From contig CBDFHC010000004.1 of the NCBI GenBank assembly GCA_965247585.1, forward strand, positions 496,001 to 560,000: 64,000 nucleotides of DNA. The letters are read 5' to 3'. The stretch comes from CBDFHC01 sp965247585. Its GTDB lineage: Bacteria > Chloroflexota > Dehalococcoidia > Lucifugimonadales > GCA-2712585. The notes under the pieces are model-generated. The model had not been told where the DNA came from. It saw only the letters and a list, made by a program, of their open reading frames with translations, and searched no databases. The translations under genes were made by a program, and so were the position numbers. This document shows positions 17,379-27,106 of the stretch, piece after piece (the stretch's first letter is position 1; each line of letters begins with the position of its first letter).

Positions 17379-17785
17379 GGGGTATAAACAATTCTGAGGG
17401 ACACTCCTTGCGCCACAGAGGTTGTGAAGATATCAAGCTGGAACTGCGAAACTGTGCGCGACGGTTGAAGTTGGAGAGTAAGTGAGGAATCCCGAATGCC
17501 GGTTGCCACCGGCACCACCAGGCATGACAATTGGGGCTGGAATTGGCAAGCAAGCCGCGGGACAAGTCCTCTGGGCCGATTAGCGAGGGCGAAGGTTGGG
17601 CTTGCCTAAGGGCTACAAATCGAAGGTTGGTGGTGCCCACCCACGACCGCCCAGTAAGGTTTTTAAAAAGATTTTCTGAGGGACACCCTCAGACACCCGG
17701 CAGGGAACCCGGGTTCCCTACACCCTCCCGTTGACATGGCGGAGGGGTTCTTGGGAAGCTTGGGGCGGCGGCGGATAGGCGTTCA
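17379..17785. repeat. intergenic repeat mosaic
   Basis: Includes a decayed CTGAGGGACACTCC piece near 17396, an AGGTTGGTGGTGCCCACCCACGACC segment (in parts, near 17624) and GAGGGACACCCTC at 17678-17690 followed by CCGGCAGGGAACCCGGGTTCCC, which itself is palindromic. No gene is seen. Confidence 0.75.
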
Positions 17786-18838
17786 ATGAGAGAGGAGCAG
17801 CAATTGGCTGACAAAGAGCAAGACTGGGAATTTGGGGTCCGGACGGAAGGGCACACGGCGGTGGGCGAGGCCAGAGGCCCGGTGGTACTGGGAGAGAACG
17901 GTTTCAGATACAGTGTGTCTGGAGAGGACTGGGGGAAGCTACCCGCCGGATGGACGTATAAAGAAGGCACGGCGGTGGACGTGGACTCGAAGGACCAGGT
18001 GTACGTGTTCAACCGTGGCACCTGCCCGATGATAGTATTCGATTCGGAAGGGAACGTGGTCAGGACGTGGGGAGAGGGTGTGTTCAAGAACCCGCACGGT
18101 GTGACTATATCGCCGGACGGGACGGTGTATTGCGTGGATAACGGGGACAGCACCATCAGGCAGTTTACGCCGGAGGGGAAGCTGCTTATGACGCTGGGGA
18201 CGCCCAATCAGCCGAGCGCGAAGATGAGCGGCGAGCCCTTCGCGTTGCCGGCGCACGTGGCCTTCGACAAGCGGACGGGGGAATTTTACGTGGCGGACGG
18301 CTATTCGAACGCGAGGGTGCACAAGTACTCGCCGGACGGAAAGCTGCTGCATTCGTGGGGAGAATCAGGCACCGGCGACGGGCAGTTCAATATTGTGCAT
18401 TACCTGGCGGTGGACAAGAATGGCTGGGTGTACGTGGCGGACCGGGAGAACCACCGGATTCAGGTGTTCAGCGCGGAGGGGAAGTATGAGGCGCAGTGGG
18501 GCAACCTGTCCCGGGCGGCGACGATCTGCATTGACGACCGCGGCGGCGAGGAGTTGGTGTACGTTGGGGAGTACTTCTGCGGGATTGCCACCAATGACAT
18601 TGGCACGGACCTGGGTCCGCGGATAACGATCATGAACACCAAGGGGAAGGTGCTGGCGAGGGTAGGGCGAGAGAGCTACGGCGCGCAGGTGGGCCGGTTC
18701 TATTCCCCGCACGGGATAGCGGTGGACTCCAAGGGTGACGTGTACGTGGCGGAGGTGTCCTGGAGCGACTACGGGAGCCAGATGGACCCGCCCCAGGAGC
18801 TGCGGTCCATGCAGAAGCTGGTGAAGGTACGGGAATAG
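17786..18838 (+). CDS. NHL-repeat beta-propeller protein
   Basis: A 350-residue protein made of NHL repeats. At least five blades are visible through the recurring pattern hydrophobic-Asp-(x)-G-xVYVADxxxxRIQxFxxxGK: VDSKDQVYVFNRG, ISPDGTVYCVDNG, GEFYVADGYSNARVHKYSPDGK, VDKNGWVYVADRENHRIQVF and VDSKGDVYVAEV. Similar propellers occur in peptidyl-alpha-hydroxyglycine lyase-like proteins and in binding scaffolds. I see no signal peptide (N-terminus MREEQQLADKEQD), so it is probably cytoplasmic. Function unknown; neighbours do not define it. Confidence 0.85.
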   Translation: MREEQQLADKEQDWEFGVRTEGHTAVGEARGPVVLGENGFRYSVSGEDWGKLPAGWTYKEGTAVDVDSKDQVYVFNRGTCPMIVFDSEGNVVRTWGEGVFKNPHGVTISPDGTVYCVDNGDSTIRQFTPEGKLLMTLGTPNQPSAKMSGEPFALPAHVAFDKRTGEFYVADGYSNARVHKYSPDGKLLHSWGESGTGDGQFNIVHYLAVDKNGWVYVADRENHRIQVFSAEGKYEAQWGNLSRAATICIDDRGGEELVYVGEYFCGIATNDIGTDLGPRITIMNTKGKVLARVGRESYGAQVGRFYSPHGIAVDSKGDVYVAEVSWSDYGSQMDPPQELRSMQKLVKVRE

Positions 18839-18850
18839 GGACCCGGAGGG

Positions 18851-19993
18851 CTAGAAGCCGGGAATAGGCTCTTTGAGGCCGAAGCCGGTGAGGGGCAGCA
18901 GGACCGGCTCTCCGGGCCGAATGCGGCCGTCCGCGATGAGCATTTCAGCGGCGCTCAGGACGACGGCCGAGGTGGGCTCGAGGATGATGCCCTCCAGGGC
19001 AGCCAGGTGGCGCTGCCAGCTCAGGATTTTCTCCTCGGACACGGCGACGGCGCTGCCGCCGCTCTCGCGGGCAGCCTGGACCAGGGCCTGGGGCCTGGGG
19101 GGATTGGGGACGCTGACGCCACCGGCCGCACTTTTCGGCGGGCCGGAGGGGGGAGTCCACTCCCTGCCCTCAAAGGCGGCGACGAAGGGCTGGGTCTCCT
19201 GGGTCTGAACGCCGTGGAGTTTGGGCATGCGGCTGACTCGACCGTCCGCCACCATCTCTTGAAAGCCCTTGAACAGGCCATGGTAGATGGAACCGTTGCC
19301 AACGGGGACGATTATGTGGTCCGGCAGGGGGTCCATCTGCTCGGCGATCTCGTAGGCCATAGTCTTTAGGCCTTCCACGAAGTAGATGTTGGTGCCGTAG
19401 TCCATGAGCAGGATGCCCTTGTCCTCGGCGAAGTTGCGGGCGCCTTCCACCTGAGCCGTTCGGCCGGGGCCAACCCAGTGCATCTCGACGCCGTGCAACT
19501 CGATGGCGTGGACCTTGCGGCTTTCGCGCTTGGCGACGTCGGCGAAGCCGTAGAGCTTGATGCCGGCACGGGCGCAGTAGGCGGCGAAAGAGTGGCCGGC
19601 GTTGCCGCCGATAGGGTCGGCGACTTCCGTTACGCCGGTGTCCTTGAGGACGGAGACCTGGACGGTGTTGCCGCGGTCCTTGAAGGAGCCGGTGGGGCTG
19701 AAGTACTCCATCTTGCCATAGAGGGAATGGAGGCCCAGCATTTTGCCGACGGCCGGCAGCGGGACAACGGGGGTGTTGCCCTCGCCCATGGTGACGAGGT
19801 TGCTTGGGTCGCGGATGGGGAGCATGGGCAGGAAACGCGCGGTGCCGAGGGCTTCGGGGACTATGCGGGCTTCCGCGGTGGCGGGGGCGTCGTAGGTGAC
19901 GTCCAACAGGCCATGGCATTGGTCACAGTAGAGCCGGTAGGCGGAGTTATCGTGCTGATGACCGCAGTCGACGCAAAACAGGTGGAAGGACAT
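18851..19993 (-). CDS. threonine synthase-like PLP-dependent enzyme
   Basis: A 380-residue fold-type II PLP enzyme. It begins with a zinc-ribbon-like pair CVDC and CDQC, as in many threonine synthases. The PLP lysine is in PTGSFKDRGN, and GGNAGHSFAAYCARAGI and the phosphate-binding VPVGNGSIYHG loop follow. Threonine synthase converts O-phosphohomoserine to threonine; the family also includes cysteate and dehydratase-like paralogues, so the exact reaction is inferred. An insertion of about 30 residues near 270-300 (PPSGPPKSAAGG...) is unusual but in frame. ATG 19993 is preceded by AAAAGGAG. It converges with the NHL gene, 12 bp apart. Confidence 0.85.
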   Translation of the reverse strand: MSFHLFCVDCGHQHDNSAYRLYCDQCHGLLDVTYDAPATAEARIVPEALGTARFLPMLPIRDPSNLVTMGEGNTPVVPLPAVGKMLGLHSLYGKMEYFSPTGSFKDRGNTVQVSVLKDTGVTEVADPIGGNAGHSFAAYCARAGIKLYGFADVAKRESRKVHAIELHGVEMHWVGPGRTAQVEGARNFAEDKGILLMDYGTNIYFVEGLKTMAYEIAEQMDPLPDHIIVPVGNGSIYHGLFKGFQEMVADGRVSRMPKLHGVQTQETQPFVAAFEGREWTPPSGPPKSAAGGVSVPNPPRPQALVQAARESGGSAVAVSEEKILSWQRHLAALEGIILEPTSAVVLSAAEMLIADGRIRPGEPVLLPLTGFGLKEPIPGF

Positions 19994-20426
19994 GAGTCTC
20001 CTTTTGAGCGGTGGAAGTGGGGAGGGCGCCGGGTCTGGGTTACGCGGCAGCCCATGGGCTAACGGCGGGAGGGCCGATGCCCGCTACGCTACGGATTATA
20101 GGGGTTGGTCTCGGTGGAGACCACCGGGGTGGGCCGGGGGCAGGGGGCGGTGGGCGGTGGGCGGGGATGGGGTTTGGGCTTTGGGGGCATTTGGGGGAGT
20201 GTGGAGCATGGCGGTTGAGGCCGGAACCACCAGGAATGACTATTTTGGGCTGGCCCAACAGGTCCTTTCGACGGGCGGAATGCGGTATGGGCTCGTCCTT
20301 CGATAGCCTCAGGATGAGCTGGTCGGAGTTGAGATAAGGTGTAATAGGCCAATTGGCCAGAGCATCTTAGGACGAGCGGGGACGGGAGACCGGAGGTCTA
20401 TGCTCGAGGGAATGAGGCGAATTTGG
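19994..20426. repeat. intergenic region with repeat pieces
   Basis: Contains a small hairpin GGTCTCGGTGGAGACC near 20107, the GGTCCTTTCGACGGGCGGAATGCGGTATG segment near 20261 and the palindrome-like GCTCGTCCTTCGATAGCC...GGATGAGC at about 20290-20320. No coding sequence is convincing. Confidence 0.65.
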
Positions 20427-21692
20427 CTAGGACGGGGCGGGCTTGGCGTGGCGGGCCTGGGGGAGGAACCAGTTTAGGAGGCCGGCCAGCGCCAGGAGGA
20501 AAACCGCGGGAAATATGACCCAGTAGTAGCTTTCGGTAGTGTCGAAGACCCATCCGGAATAGAAGGGCGCACCGAAGGAGGTGATGTTGACGACCATGAG
20601 CATGCCGCCGCGAAGGGCGCCGTAATGCCGGAGGCCAAAACGGTCCGCCAAGATGGAGAAGTTGAGGGCCCAGGAGCCCTCGTTACTAGCCCAGAGGGCC
20701 AGCAAAACGGCCATCTGCCAGGCTTCTACCCGGTCCATGAAGAGCAGTATCAGCATGGACCCGGCGCCAAGGAATGCCGGGGTGGCGGCGACGCGGGTCT
20801 TGGACCAGCGGTCCCCGGCCCAGCCCATAACGGGGGTGGCGACCAACCAAACGAAGCCGAAGACGCCGATGAGGACGCCGGCGGTGGCCTCATCTATGCC
20901 TTTCCAGATCATGACGGCGACCATGTGCAGTCCAATGGACATGAAGACAGCGGCACGTAAGCCGCAACTAAAGGAGAGCATCCAGTAGGCAGGGTTTCTA
21001 AAAGCGGCGCGGCGGGAGAAATCCGTGAGAGCGGACGGCGGCACGGTGCCGGGCTCCCGGGGAGAGGTGCCGGCGCCGGGGTCCGGGCCGTCGGGTTGGA
21101 GGCCCCTGGACTCGGGAGAGGAATAGAGCCGGGTGGACAAGGGCAGGGCGACGGACCAAACGACGATGGCGACGATGAAGGCCGCGGTACGCCAACCATA
21201 GGTACTTATCACCAAGGCAAGGACGGGAACGACCACGGCGCTGCCGAAGGCGAAGCCGGTGTAGGAAAGGGACATGGCCTTGCCCCTCTTTTTGGTAAAC
21301 CACCTGCTGGTGGAGACCGTGGTAGCGGCGTCGAAAGGCACCATGCCCAGGCTGATGACGCAGAGGAACACGACCAGGAACATGGCGTAGCTGTTAACCT
21401 GGCTAAGAAGGAGGAAACCAAGTCCCGCCAGGGCGGCGCAGAAAAAGAGGACTCTGGCCGGGCTAAACCGGTCTACCAACAGGCCAACGATTATGCTCTG
21501 GAAGATGCCCACGGCGCCGCGGAGGGTGAAGGGAAGGGAGGCGGCGGCGCGGCTGATGCCGAGGTCCCGGCTGATGGGAAGGAAAAAGACGGAGAAGCCG
21601 CCCCAGTAGAGTCCGAAGGCCATGGAGTTGACCACAAAAGAGATGGCAACGATCCACCAGCCATGGAATATGTTCCTGAACGGGGAGACCAA
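20427..21692 (-). CDS. major facilitator superfamily transporter
   Basis: A 421-residue integral membrane protein with about 12 hydrophobic segments in two groups of six, separated by a hydrophilic loop (SSPESRGLQPDGPDPGAGTSP...). NIFHGWWIVAISFVVNSMAFG at the N-terminus, the loop-2/3 motif GLLVDRFSPARVLFF, and FTKKRGKAMSLSYTGFAFG resemble the oxalate/formate-monocarboxylate branch of MFS. The substrate is unknown; small organic acids are a guess. The start is a TTG at 21692 with no clear SD, so the first residues are uncertain. Confidence 0.85.
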   Translation of the reverse strand: MVSPFRNIFHGWWIVAISFVVNSMAFGLYWGGFSVFFLPISRDLGISRAAASLPFTLRGAVGIFQSIIVGLLVDRFSPARVLFFCAALAGLGFLLLSQVNSYAMFLVVFLCVISLGMVPFDAATTVSTSRWFTKKRGKAMSLSYTGFAFGSAVVVPVLALVISTYGWRTAAFIVAIVVWSVALPLSTRLYSSPESRGLQPDGPDPGAGTSPREPGTVPPSALTDFSRRAAFRNPAYWMLSFSCGLRAAVFMSIGLHMVAVMIWKGIDEATAGVLIGVFGFVWLVATPVMGWAGDRWSKTRVAATPAFLGAGSMLILLFMDRVEAWQMAVLLALWASNEGSWALNFSILADRFGLRHYGALRGGMLMVVNITSFGAPFYSGWVFDTTESYYWVIFPAVFLLALAGLLNWFLPQARHAKPAPS

Positions 21693-22478
21693 GTTTTGGC
21701 GCCGACCCTACGATGAGATGGTGGACTGGAGTGTACTCCTTAGGGCGGCGGGACAAAAAGGCATGGGTGTGAGAATCAGGCTGAGGGACACCCTCCGAGC
21801 TTGTGAGTAAACGGAATTGGGATAGCGATAGTGGGCGCGAGGGTTGGACTATCCCCCCCTGCCCTACTCAGATTCCTCAATCTTTACGCACCGATTCGGA
21901 ATCCATCATGTTGGTGTCCAGCACCAGGAAGGATGAAAAAAGAGTGGCGGCTATCATCCATGGTGACCGGTATAGCTACTACGAAGGACAGCAAATCACA
22001 GGTTGGTGGTGCCCACCATCCCGCCCCGTAAGGTTTAATTTCTGAGGGACACCCTCAGACTCCCGGCAGAAGGGCTGTGCCCCTCTGCACTCCTCCTTGG
22101 TAGGCGTAGGTAGAGTAGTGACGGTGCTATTTTCATAGGAATGCCATTACTTTTGGGGACGCTCACCGCACGACAAGGTGAAGCTCAGGCAGGGGGATGG
22201 CTGGGAGTTACGAAGGACAGCAAATCACAGGTTGGTGGTGCCCACCATCCCGCCCCGTAAGGTTTTTAAAAAGTTTTTCTGAGGGACACCCTCAGACTCC
22301 CGGCAGAAGGGGCTTTACCCCTCTGCACTCCCCACTTTCCAGGTGTCCTTACAGGAGCGACGGAGCTGGCCAGGGCCGGGAAGCCAGATTAGAAGCGAGG
22401 TCCTGGGATAGGTAGATGCCGGGTTTCCGCGATATAATGCCAGGCAAATAGGCAAGGCCTTCAGCAAAGGGGGTAGCT
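21693..22478. repeat. long repeat-filled gap with two units of the dispersed family
   Basis: Two units of the 240-bp repeat lie about 240 bp apart: AAATCACAGGTTGGTGGTGC near 21984 and again near 22224, each followed by GAGGGACACCCTC (22044-22056, 22281-22293). A third partial GAGGGACACCCTCCGAG lies at 21783. Decayed flanking modules (CTTGTGAGTAAACGGAATTG, CCATCATGTTGGTGTCCAGC) are also present. No gene is seen. Confidence 0.8.
22433..22438 (+). promoter_or_regulatory. perfect -10 box before the amidohydrolase gene
   Basis: TATAAT lies 40 bases before ATG 22479. No recognisable -35 is found at 16-18 bases, so this is a partial promoter call. Confidence 0.4.
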
Positions 22479-23762
22479 ATGTCTGGCAACGGAACGAACA
22501 CGCTGGTGATTAGGAACGGGACTCTGATTGACGGCAGCGGCGGGGCTCCGGTGGCGAACGAGGCGATAGTGGTTGATGGGAACCGGATCCGGAGCACGGG
22601 CGGGCTACCACCGGACTTGAATTTAGAGGACCGGAGCAACGTACGGGTGATAGACGCCAGCGGGCAGTGGATTATGCCGGGGCTGATAGACGGGCACTGC
22701 CATCTTTCGTTTGGGTTTCCGAATATGCCGAGGTCGCCGCTGGCGAAGGGGACCATATCGGCGGAGTTCAGCACGCTGAGGGCGGCGCGAAACCTTCGAA
22801 AGGTGCTGAGGTCCGGGGTGACCAGCGTGGCGGCGCCGGGGGGCACCTGGTTCATAGACGTGGCGCTGCGGGACGCGGTGAAGGCGGGGCTGATAGAGGG
22901 GCCGCGCATCCATTGCGCGGGACGGTTTATTGTGACCTACGGCGGCATAACGGACAACGAACCTTCCTGGGTGGGCACGCCGGAGCACACGGTGGGGAAG
23001 CTGTGCAATAACGTGACGGATATGATTACCGAGGTGAGGCGGCAGTGCAAGCACGGGGTGGACTTTATTAAGCTGGCGGACAGCCGCTTCGGTGAGACGC
23101 AGACGATATCCAGGGAGGAGCTTTCGGCGGTGGTGGATGAGGCTCACCGCCGCAACGCGCGGGTGACGATACATTCGCGGGGGTCAGGGTCGACGAAGGC
23201 GGCGGCGGAAGCGGGGGTGGACTGGATTCTTCACGCGGACCTGGCCAGCGAAAGGGACCTGGACGCGGTGGCGGAATCCGGGTCGCGGCTGATGCCCACG
23301 GCGACGTTCTTGTTCCAAGCGGTGGAGCTGGGAGAGAAGATGGGAAGGGAACCCGGCCAGGTGGACCAGATCAAACGGCACAGGGACAGCGTGTCGCACG
23401 TTCTGGAGCGGTGCCGGGCCCTGGGGATCAAGGTGCTAAGCGGGACGGACTCGGGAAACAGCCCACCAATGGCTTACGGGGAGCTGCACGCCAATGAGGC
23501 GGAACTGCTGGTGCGGCACGGGGGCTACACGCCGCTGGAGGCGATATCGGTGTGCACGCGGGACAACGCCTGGGTGGTGGGGCTGGAGGGGGAGGCGGGA
23601 GAGGTGAAGGAGGGGAAGCTGGCTGACATCATCATGCTGGACGCGGACCCGGTGGCGGACATCCGGGTGCTACAGGGAGGGCGCCGCGTTACCACGGTGA
23701 TTAAGGACGGGTTGTTGGTGGACCTGGGGGACGGGGAAGAGGATAAGGAGTATTTGTTCTAA
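22479..23762 (+). CDS. metal-dependent amidohydrolase (imidazolonepropionase-like)
   Basis: A 427-residue amidohydrolase-superfamily enzyme that would hydrolyse C-N or similar bonds using bound divalent metal. The composite beta-sandwich (VIRNGTLIDGSGGAPVANEAI... and the C-terminal LADIIMLDADPVADI) flanks the TIM barrel. Metal ligands are expected at HxH in MPGLIDGHCHLS, the barrel Lys in VDFIKLADS, His in VTIHSRG and WILHADLA, and Asp in LSGTDSG. Such proteins include prolidase-like and organophosphate-acting enzymes, so the substrate is open. The gene lies alone between repeat blocks. Confidence 0.88.
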   Translation: MSGNGTNTLVIRNGTLIDGSGGAPVANEAIVVDGNRIRSTGGLPPDLNLEDRSNVRVIDASGQWIMPGLIDGHCHLSFGFPNMPRSPLAKGTISAEFSTLRAARNLRKVLRSGVTSVAAPGGTWFIDVALRDAVKAGLIEGPRIHCAGRFIVTYGGITDNEPSWVGTPEHTVGKLCNNVTDMITEVRRQCKHGVDFIKLADSRFGETQTISREELSAVVDEAHRRNARVTIHSRGSGSTKAAAEAGVDWILHADLASERDLDAVAESGSRLMPTATFLFQAVELGEKMGREPGQVDQIKRHRDSVSHVLERCRALGIKVLSGTDSGNSPPMAYGELHANEAELLVRHGGYTPLEAISVCTRDNAWVVGLEGEAGEVKEGKLADIIMLDADPVADIRVLQGGRRVTTVIKDGLLVDLGDGEEDKEYLF

Positions 23763-24948
23763 GGGACATCTTCATCCACCACAGAGCTTGTGAACAAATA
23801 GAGCTGGGGCGGCGAAACTGGGCACAGGGGTTGGAGTTTTTTGCCCTACCCCACCCATATTCCTCGATCTAGGCGCACGGACTCGGAATCCATCATGTTG
23901 GCGTCCAGCACCGGGAAGGATGAAAAAAGAGTGGCCTCTATCATCCATGATGACCGGTATAGCTATTACAAAGGGTTGCGAATCACAGGTTGGTGGTGCC
24001 CACCCACGACCACCCAGTGAGGTTTAATTTCTGAGGGACACCCTCAGACTCCCGGCAGAAGGGCTGTGCCCCTCTGCACTCCTCCTAGTTGGGCGCAGAT
24101 AGACTAGGGACGGTGCTATTTTTATAGGAATCCATCATGTTGGCGCACAGTACCGGGAAGGATGAGAAAAGAGTGGCGGCTATCATCCATGATGACCGGT
24201 ATAGCTATTACAAAGGGTTGCAGATCACAGGCTGGTGGTGCCCACCCACGACCACCCAGTGAGGTTTAATTTCTGAGGGACACCCTCAGACTCCCGGCAG
24301 AAGGGCTGTGCCCCTCTGCACTCCCCCTTGGTAGACGCAGGTAGAGTAGGGACGGTGCTATTTTTATAGGAATCCATCACGTTGGCGTCCAGCACCGGGA
24401 AGGATGAGAAGATAGTGCCGGCTATCATCCATGATGACCGGTATAGCTATTACAAAGGGTTGCGAATCACAGGTTGGTGGTGCCCACCCACGACCACCCA
24501 GTGAGGTTTAATTTCTGGGGGACACCCTCAGACTCCCGGCAGAAGGGCTGTGCCCCTCTGCACTCCTCCTAGTTGGTCGCAGGTAGAGTCGGGACGGTGC
24601 TATTTTTATAGGAATCCATCATTTTGGCGTACAGTACCGGGAGGATGAAAAGAGAGTGGCGGCTACCATACATGATGACCGGTATAGCTATTACAAAGGG
24701 TTGCGAATCACAGGTTGGTGGTGCCCACCCACGACCACCCAGTGAGGTTTAATTTCTGAGGGACACCCTCAGACTCCCGGCAGAAGGGCTGTGCCCCTCT
24801 GCACTCCCCCTTGGTAGACGCAGGTAGAGTAGGGACGGTGCTATTTTTATAGGAATGACATGACTTGTACGGGCGCTCAACGTGCGACAAGGTGACGGTA
24901 AATATTCACAGCCTCTCGGACGGACCGCCCTCTCCTGTGTGGGTGGCG
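23763..24948. repeat. tandem array of four 242-bp repeat units
   Basis: The landmark ATCACAGG...TGGTGGTGCCCACCC starts at 23982, 24224, 24466 and 24707, so units are 241-242 bp. Each unit carries in order: a CCATCATGTTGGCGTCCAGC module, a CATGATGACCGGTATAGC module, the GGTTGGTGGTGCCCACC stem, TTTAATTTCTGAGGGACACC...CAGACTCCCGGCAG, a CCCCTCTGCACTCC tract and GACGGTGCTATTTTTATAGG. The array lies between an amidohydrolase gene and the 3' end of the minus-strand gene at 24949. No protein-coding pattern persists between units. Confidence 0.9.
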
Positions 24949-26241
24949 CTATACAAGGTTCCAACGGGGTTGCTCCGCGGCTTCCCCGGTTAGCCTGTCA
25001 ACGATCCACTCTTTAATCTCTGGTGAGATGTAGAAGACGGGGCGGACCAAGTCGGCCTCATCGGAGATGAGCCCTTCGCTAAGGGCCTGGGGGACGAGGG
25101 GAGAGCCGGGGCGAAGGCGCTGGCCGACTCTGAGGTTGGCGATGGCAGGTGTAATCTGACGGAGAAACTCCAGCTTTTGCTCAACGGTCTCAGCGGTATC
25201 CCCCGGTTCGCCGAAGACCTGCGAGACCATATAGTGGACTCCTGCCTTTTCACAGCGGTGGCAGATGTCTCTTAAGCCATCGAGACGGCGGGCCAATTCA
25301 GCGCCACCGTTGTCGGCGACATCAAAGCTGTTCATGATCATGAGGGCGCAACCGGCGCGAGTCATGAGGTGGAGCAGCTCTTCATGACAGGCCTGGTCGA
25401 CGGGGGCCAGGTAGCTGTTCCAGCGGACGCCCAGATCGGCGTCAATGAGCGCGCGGCAGAGGGCCTCGGCGTGGACGGGCGGGAGGTTGAAGGCAGAATC
25501 TATGAAGAACACTTTGCGGACCTGGAAGGCCTGTTTTAGCTCCTTGACCTCTTGGACCACGTCTTCGACGGGCCTTATGACTCGCCACGACTCCGGGTTA
25601 CCGGCGGACTCCATAGAGTTGGCAAAGCTGTCGTCCAGCTTGGTGACGACGCCGATGCCGAATCCGGCCCGATTGTAGCTGGGCATGTCCAGCTCCTCCA
25701 GCCGAGGGGAAGCGGAGAATGAGGAGTAGGCGAGCCCATTGGAGACGATATGGCCGTCCTGGTGGTTGTAGACGAGGCCAGGGAGGTTATGGTACTGCTC
25801 GCCAGCCTCCAGGCTGTCGGCCAGCCGGGCGAAGGACTCGCCACCGTCGCCGGCGATTCCCAGGTCCGGCTCCAGGTAACGGAAGCATTCTTTAGGAAAA
25901 AGGCTGAAGGCCGGACCGCCGCATACCACCGGGGCCTTGGAGCATTGGCGGACGGTCTGTATGACCTCCCTGGTGATGGGAAGAGCCCACTGAGGGTCAA
26001 TGTAGCTGCTGTTGTCCAGGTTGCGAAGGGAAATACCAACCAGGTCCGGACGGAAGTCCTGAACGGCCTGCCGGACATCTGCCAGATAGTCTTCGGAGAA
26101 CATCAGGTCAAGGAGTTTCACCGGGTGGCGTTGGGGGTCCAAGTAGCCTGCGACGTAGGCCAGGCCAATGGGCACGGGTCTGGCGACCATGCGGCTGAGG
26201 AGCTGCTGATGCCGGTTGGTGGCGATTAGAAGTACCCTCAC
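24949..26241 (-). CDS. B12-binding/radical-SAM-like protein lacking the [4Fe-4S] cysteines
   Basis: A 430-residue protein with the layout of cobalamin-binding radical SAM enzymes. An N-terminal Rossmann-like B12-binding domain (MRVLLIATN...VPIGLAYVAGYL, DLVGISLRNLD, VVCGGPAFSLFP, about 1-140) precedes a radical-SAM-type barrel (about 190-400; VRKVFFIDSAFNL, YMVSQVFGEPGDTAETVEQ). Where CxxxCxxC should follow VVTK, the sequence is D204-SFA-N208-SM-E211: spacing is kept but every cysteine is replaced. It therefore probably cannot bind the SAM-cleaving cluster. GTG 26241 has SD AGAGGTGA. The gene begins the less GC-rich island of methyltransferases upstream of it, suggesting a shared pathway. Confidence 0.8.
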   Translation of the reverse strand: MRVLLIATNRHQQLLSRMVARPVPIGLAYVAGYLDPQRHPVKLLDLMFSEDYLADVRQAVQDFRPDLVGISLRNLDNSSYIDPQWALPITREVIQTVRQCSKAPVVCGGPAFSLFPKECFRYLEPDLGIAGDGGESFARLADSLEAGEQYHNLPGLVYNHQDGHIVSNGLAYSSFSASPRLEELDMPSYNRAGFGIGVVTKLDDSFANSMESAGNPESWRVIRPVEDVVQEVKELKQAFQVRKVFFIDSAFNLPPVHAEALCRALIDADLGVRWNSYLAPVDQACHEELLHLMTRAGCALMIMNSFDVADNGGAELARRLDGLRDICHRCEKAGVHYMVSQVFGEPGDTAETVEQKLEFLRQITPAIANLRVGQRLRPGSPLVPQALSEGLISDEADLVRPVFYISPEIKEWIVDRLTGEAAEQPRWNLV

Positions 26242-27106
26242 GGGGATTCACCTCTACAGAGATTGGGAAGAAGGGTTGGCGCGATCTACGGTTAGCCATG
26301 AGGATAGCAGATGGAACGGGCGAAGGGGTTGTGGGCAACATCTTCGAGGCGAAGGGTCAAACCTTTTGGTCAGGGAGGTTCCACCTGTCCCCGAGATGAA
26401 CTATTTCGGTGCCGCTGAGCCAGCGCGAAGGTTGGTGGTTGCTCAGGGTTACAAATCACAGGTTGGTGGCGCCCACCCACCCCGGAAGGTTTTTAAAGGT
26501 TTTCTGTGGGACACCCTCAGACTCCCGCCAGAGGGCTTGTGAACAAATTGACGTGGCACAGGGGTAGAGGGCGCGAGGGTTGGATGTGCTCTCCCCTCCC
26601 TACCAAATTCCTCGATCTTAAAGGACGGACTCAGATTCGATCATGTTGGCGTCCAGCACCAGGGAGGATGAACATCAGGATTGGAATCTGAAGCGGGCGC
26701 CGCGGTAGGACTTGCTCTCCCCCCGCACCCAGATTCTTCGATCCTCACGGGCGGACTCAGGATGACATGGTGGGGGGCGTAATGCGGTATGGGCTCGTCC
26801 TTCGAGAGCCTCAGGATGAGCGGGTTGGAGGCGCAGGAGGCTCATTTTCATAGGAATGACATGACTCATTCGGATGCTCATGGTGCCACAAGGTGACGCT
26901 AAACGTCCGAAAGAAGTCAAAAACTCATACCCTCTCACACTTCCGGCAGGGAACCCATCCACACCGAAAGGCTTTCTGAGAGCGACCTTTATCCGCCACA
27001 GGCGGACCGCCAGAGGGGGTTGTCCCCCTCTGAACTCGCCAACGCTAGGCGTCACATTTGGGACCCTAGTTTGATTTTTGAGGGAATGACACTAGTTGGG
27101 CGTGAG
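26242..27106. repeat. long intergenic repeat mosaic
   Basis: About 860 bp without a gene. The order of modules is clear: ACAAATCACAGGTTGGTGG near 26450, GGGACACCCTCAGACTCCCG near 26508, CTTGTGAACAAATTGACGTG, the CTCGATCTTAAAGGACGGACTC module, the palindromic GGGCTCGTCCTTCGAGAGCC...GGATGAGC near 26790-26820, CATAGGAATGACATGACTC, CCACAAGGTGACGC and GTCAAAAACTCATACCCTC. This appears to be the most complete copy of the mosaic in the window and can serve as a reference for it. Confidence 0.8.

Noticed and set aside
17731..17736. TTGACA before the NHL-repeat gene as a promoter
   Set aside because: No -10 box is found 16-18 bases downstream.
24225..24890. Two near-identical minus-strand open frames of 60-67 codons in the tandem array
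   Set aside because: They are shadows of the repeat unit; the frame is not kept in all units and similar frames arise wherever the repeat occurs.
23763..24948. Possible CRISPR array
   Set aside because: The repeating unit is 242 bp with no short repeat/spacer alternation, and no cas genes are present.
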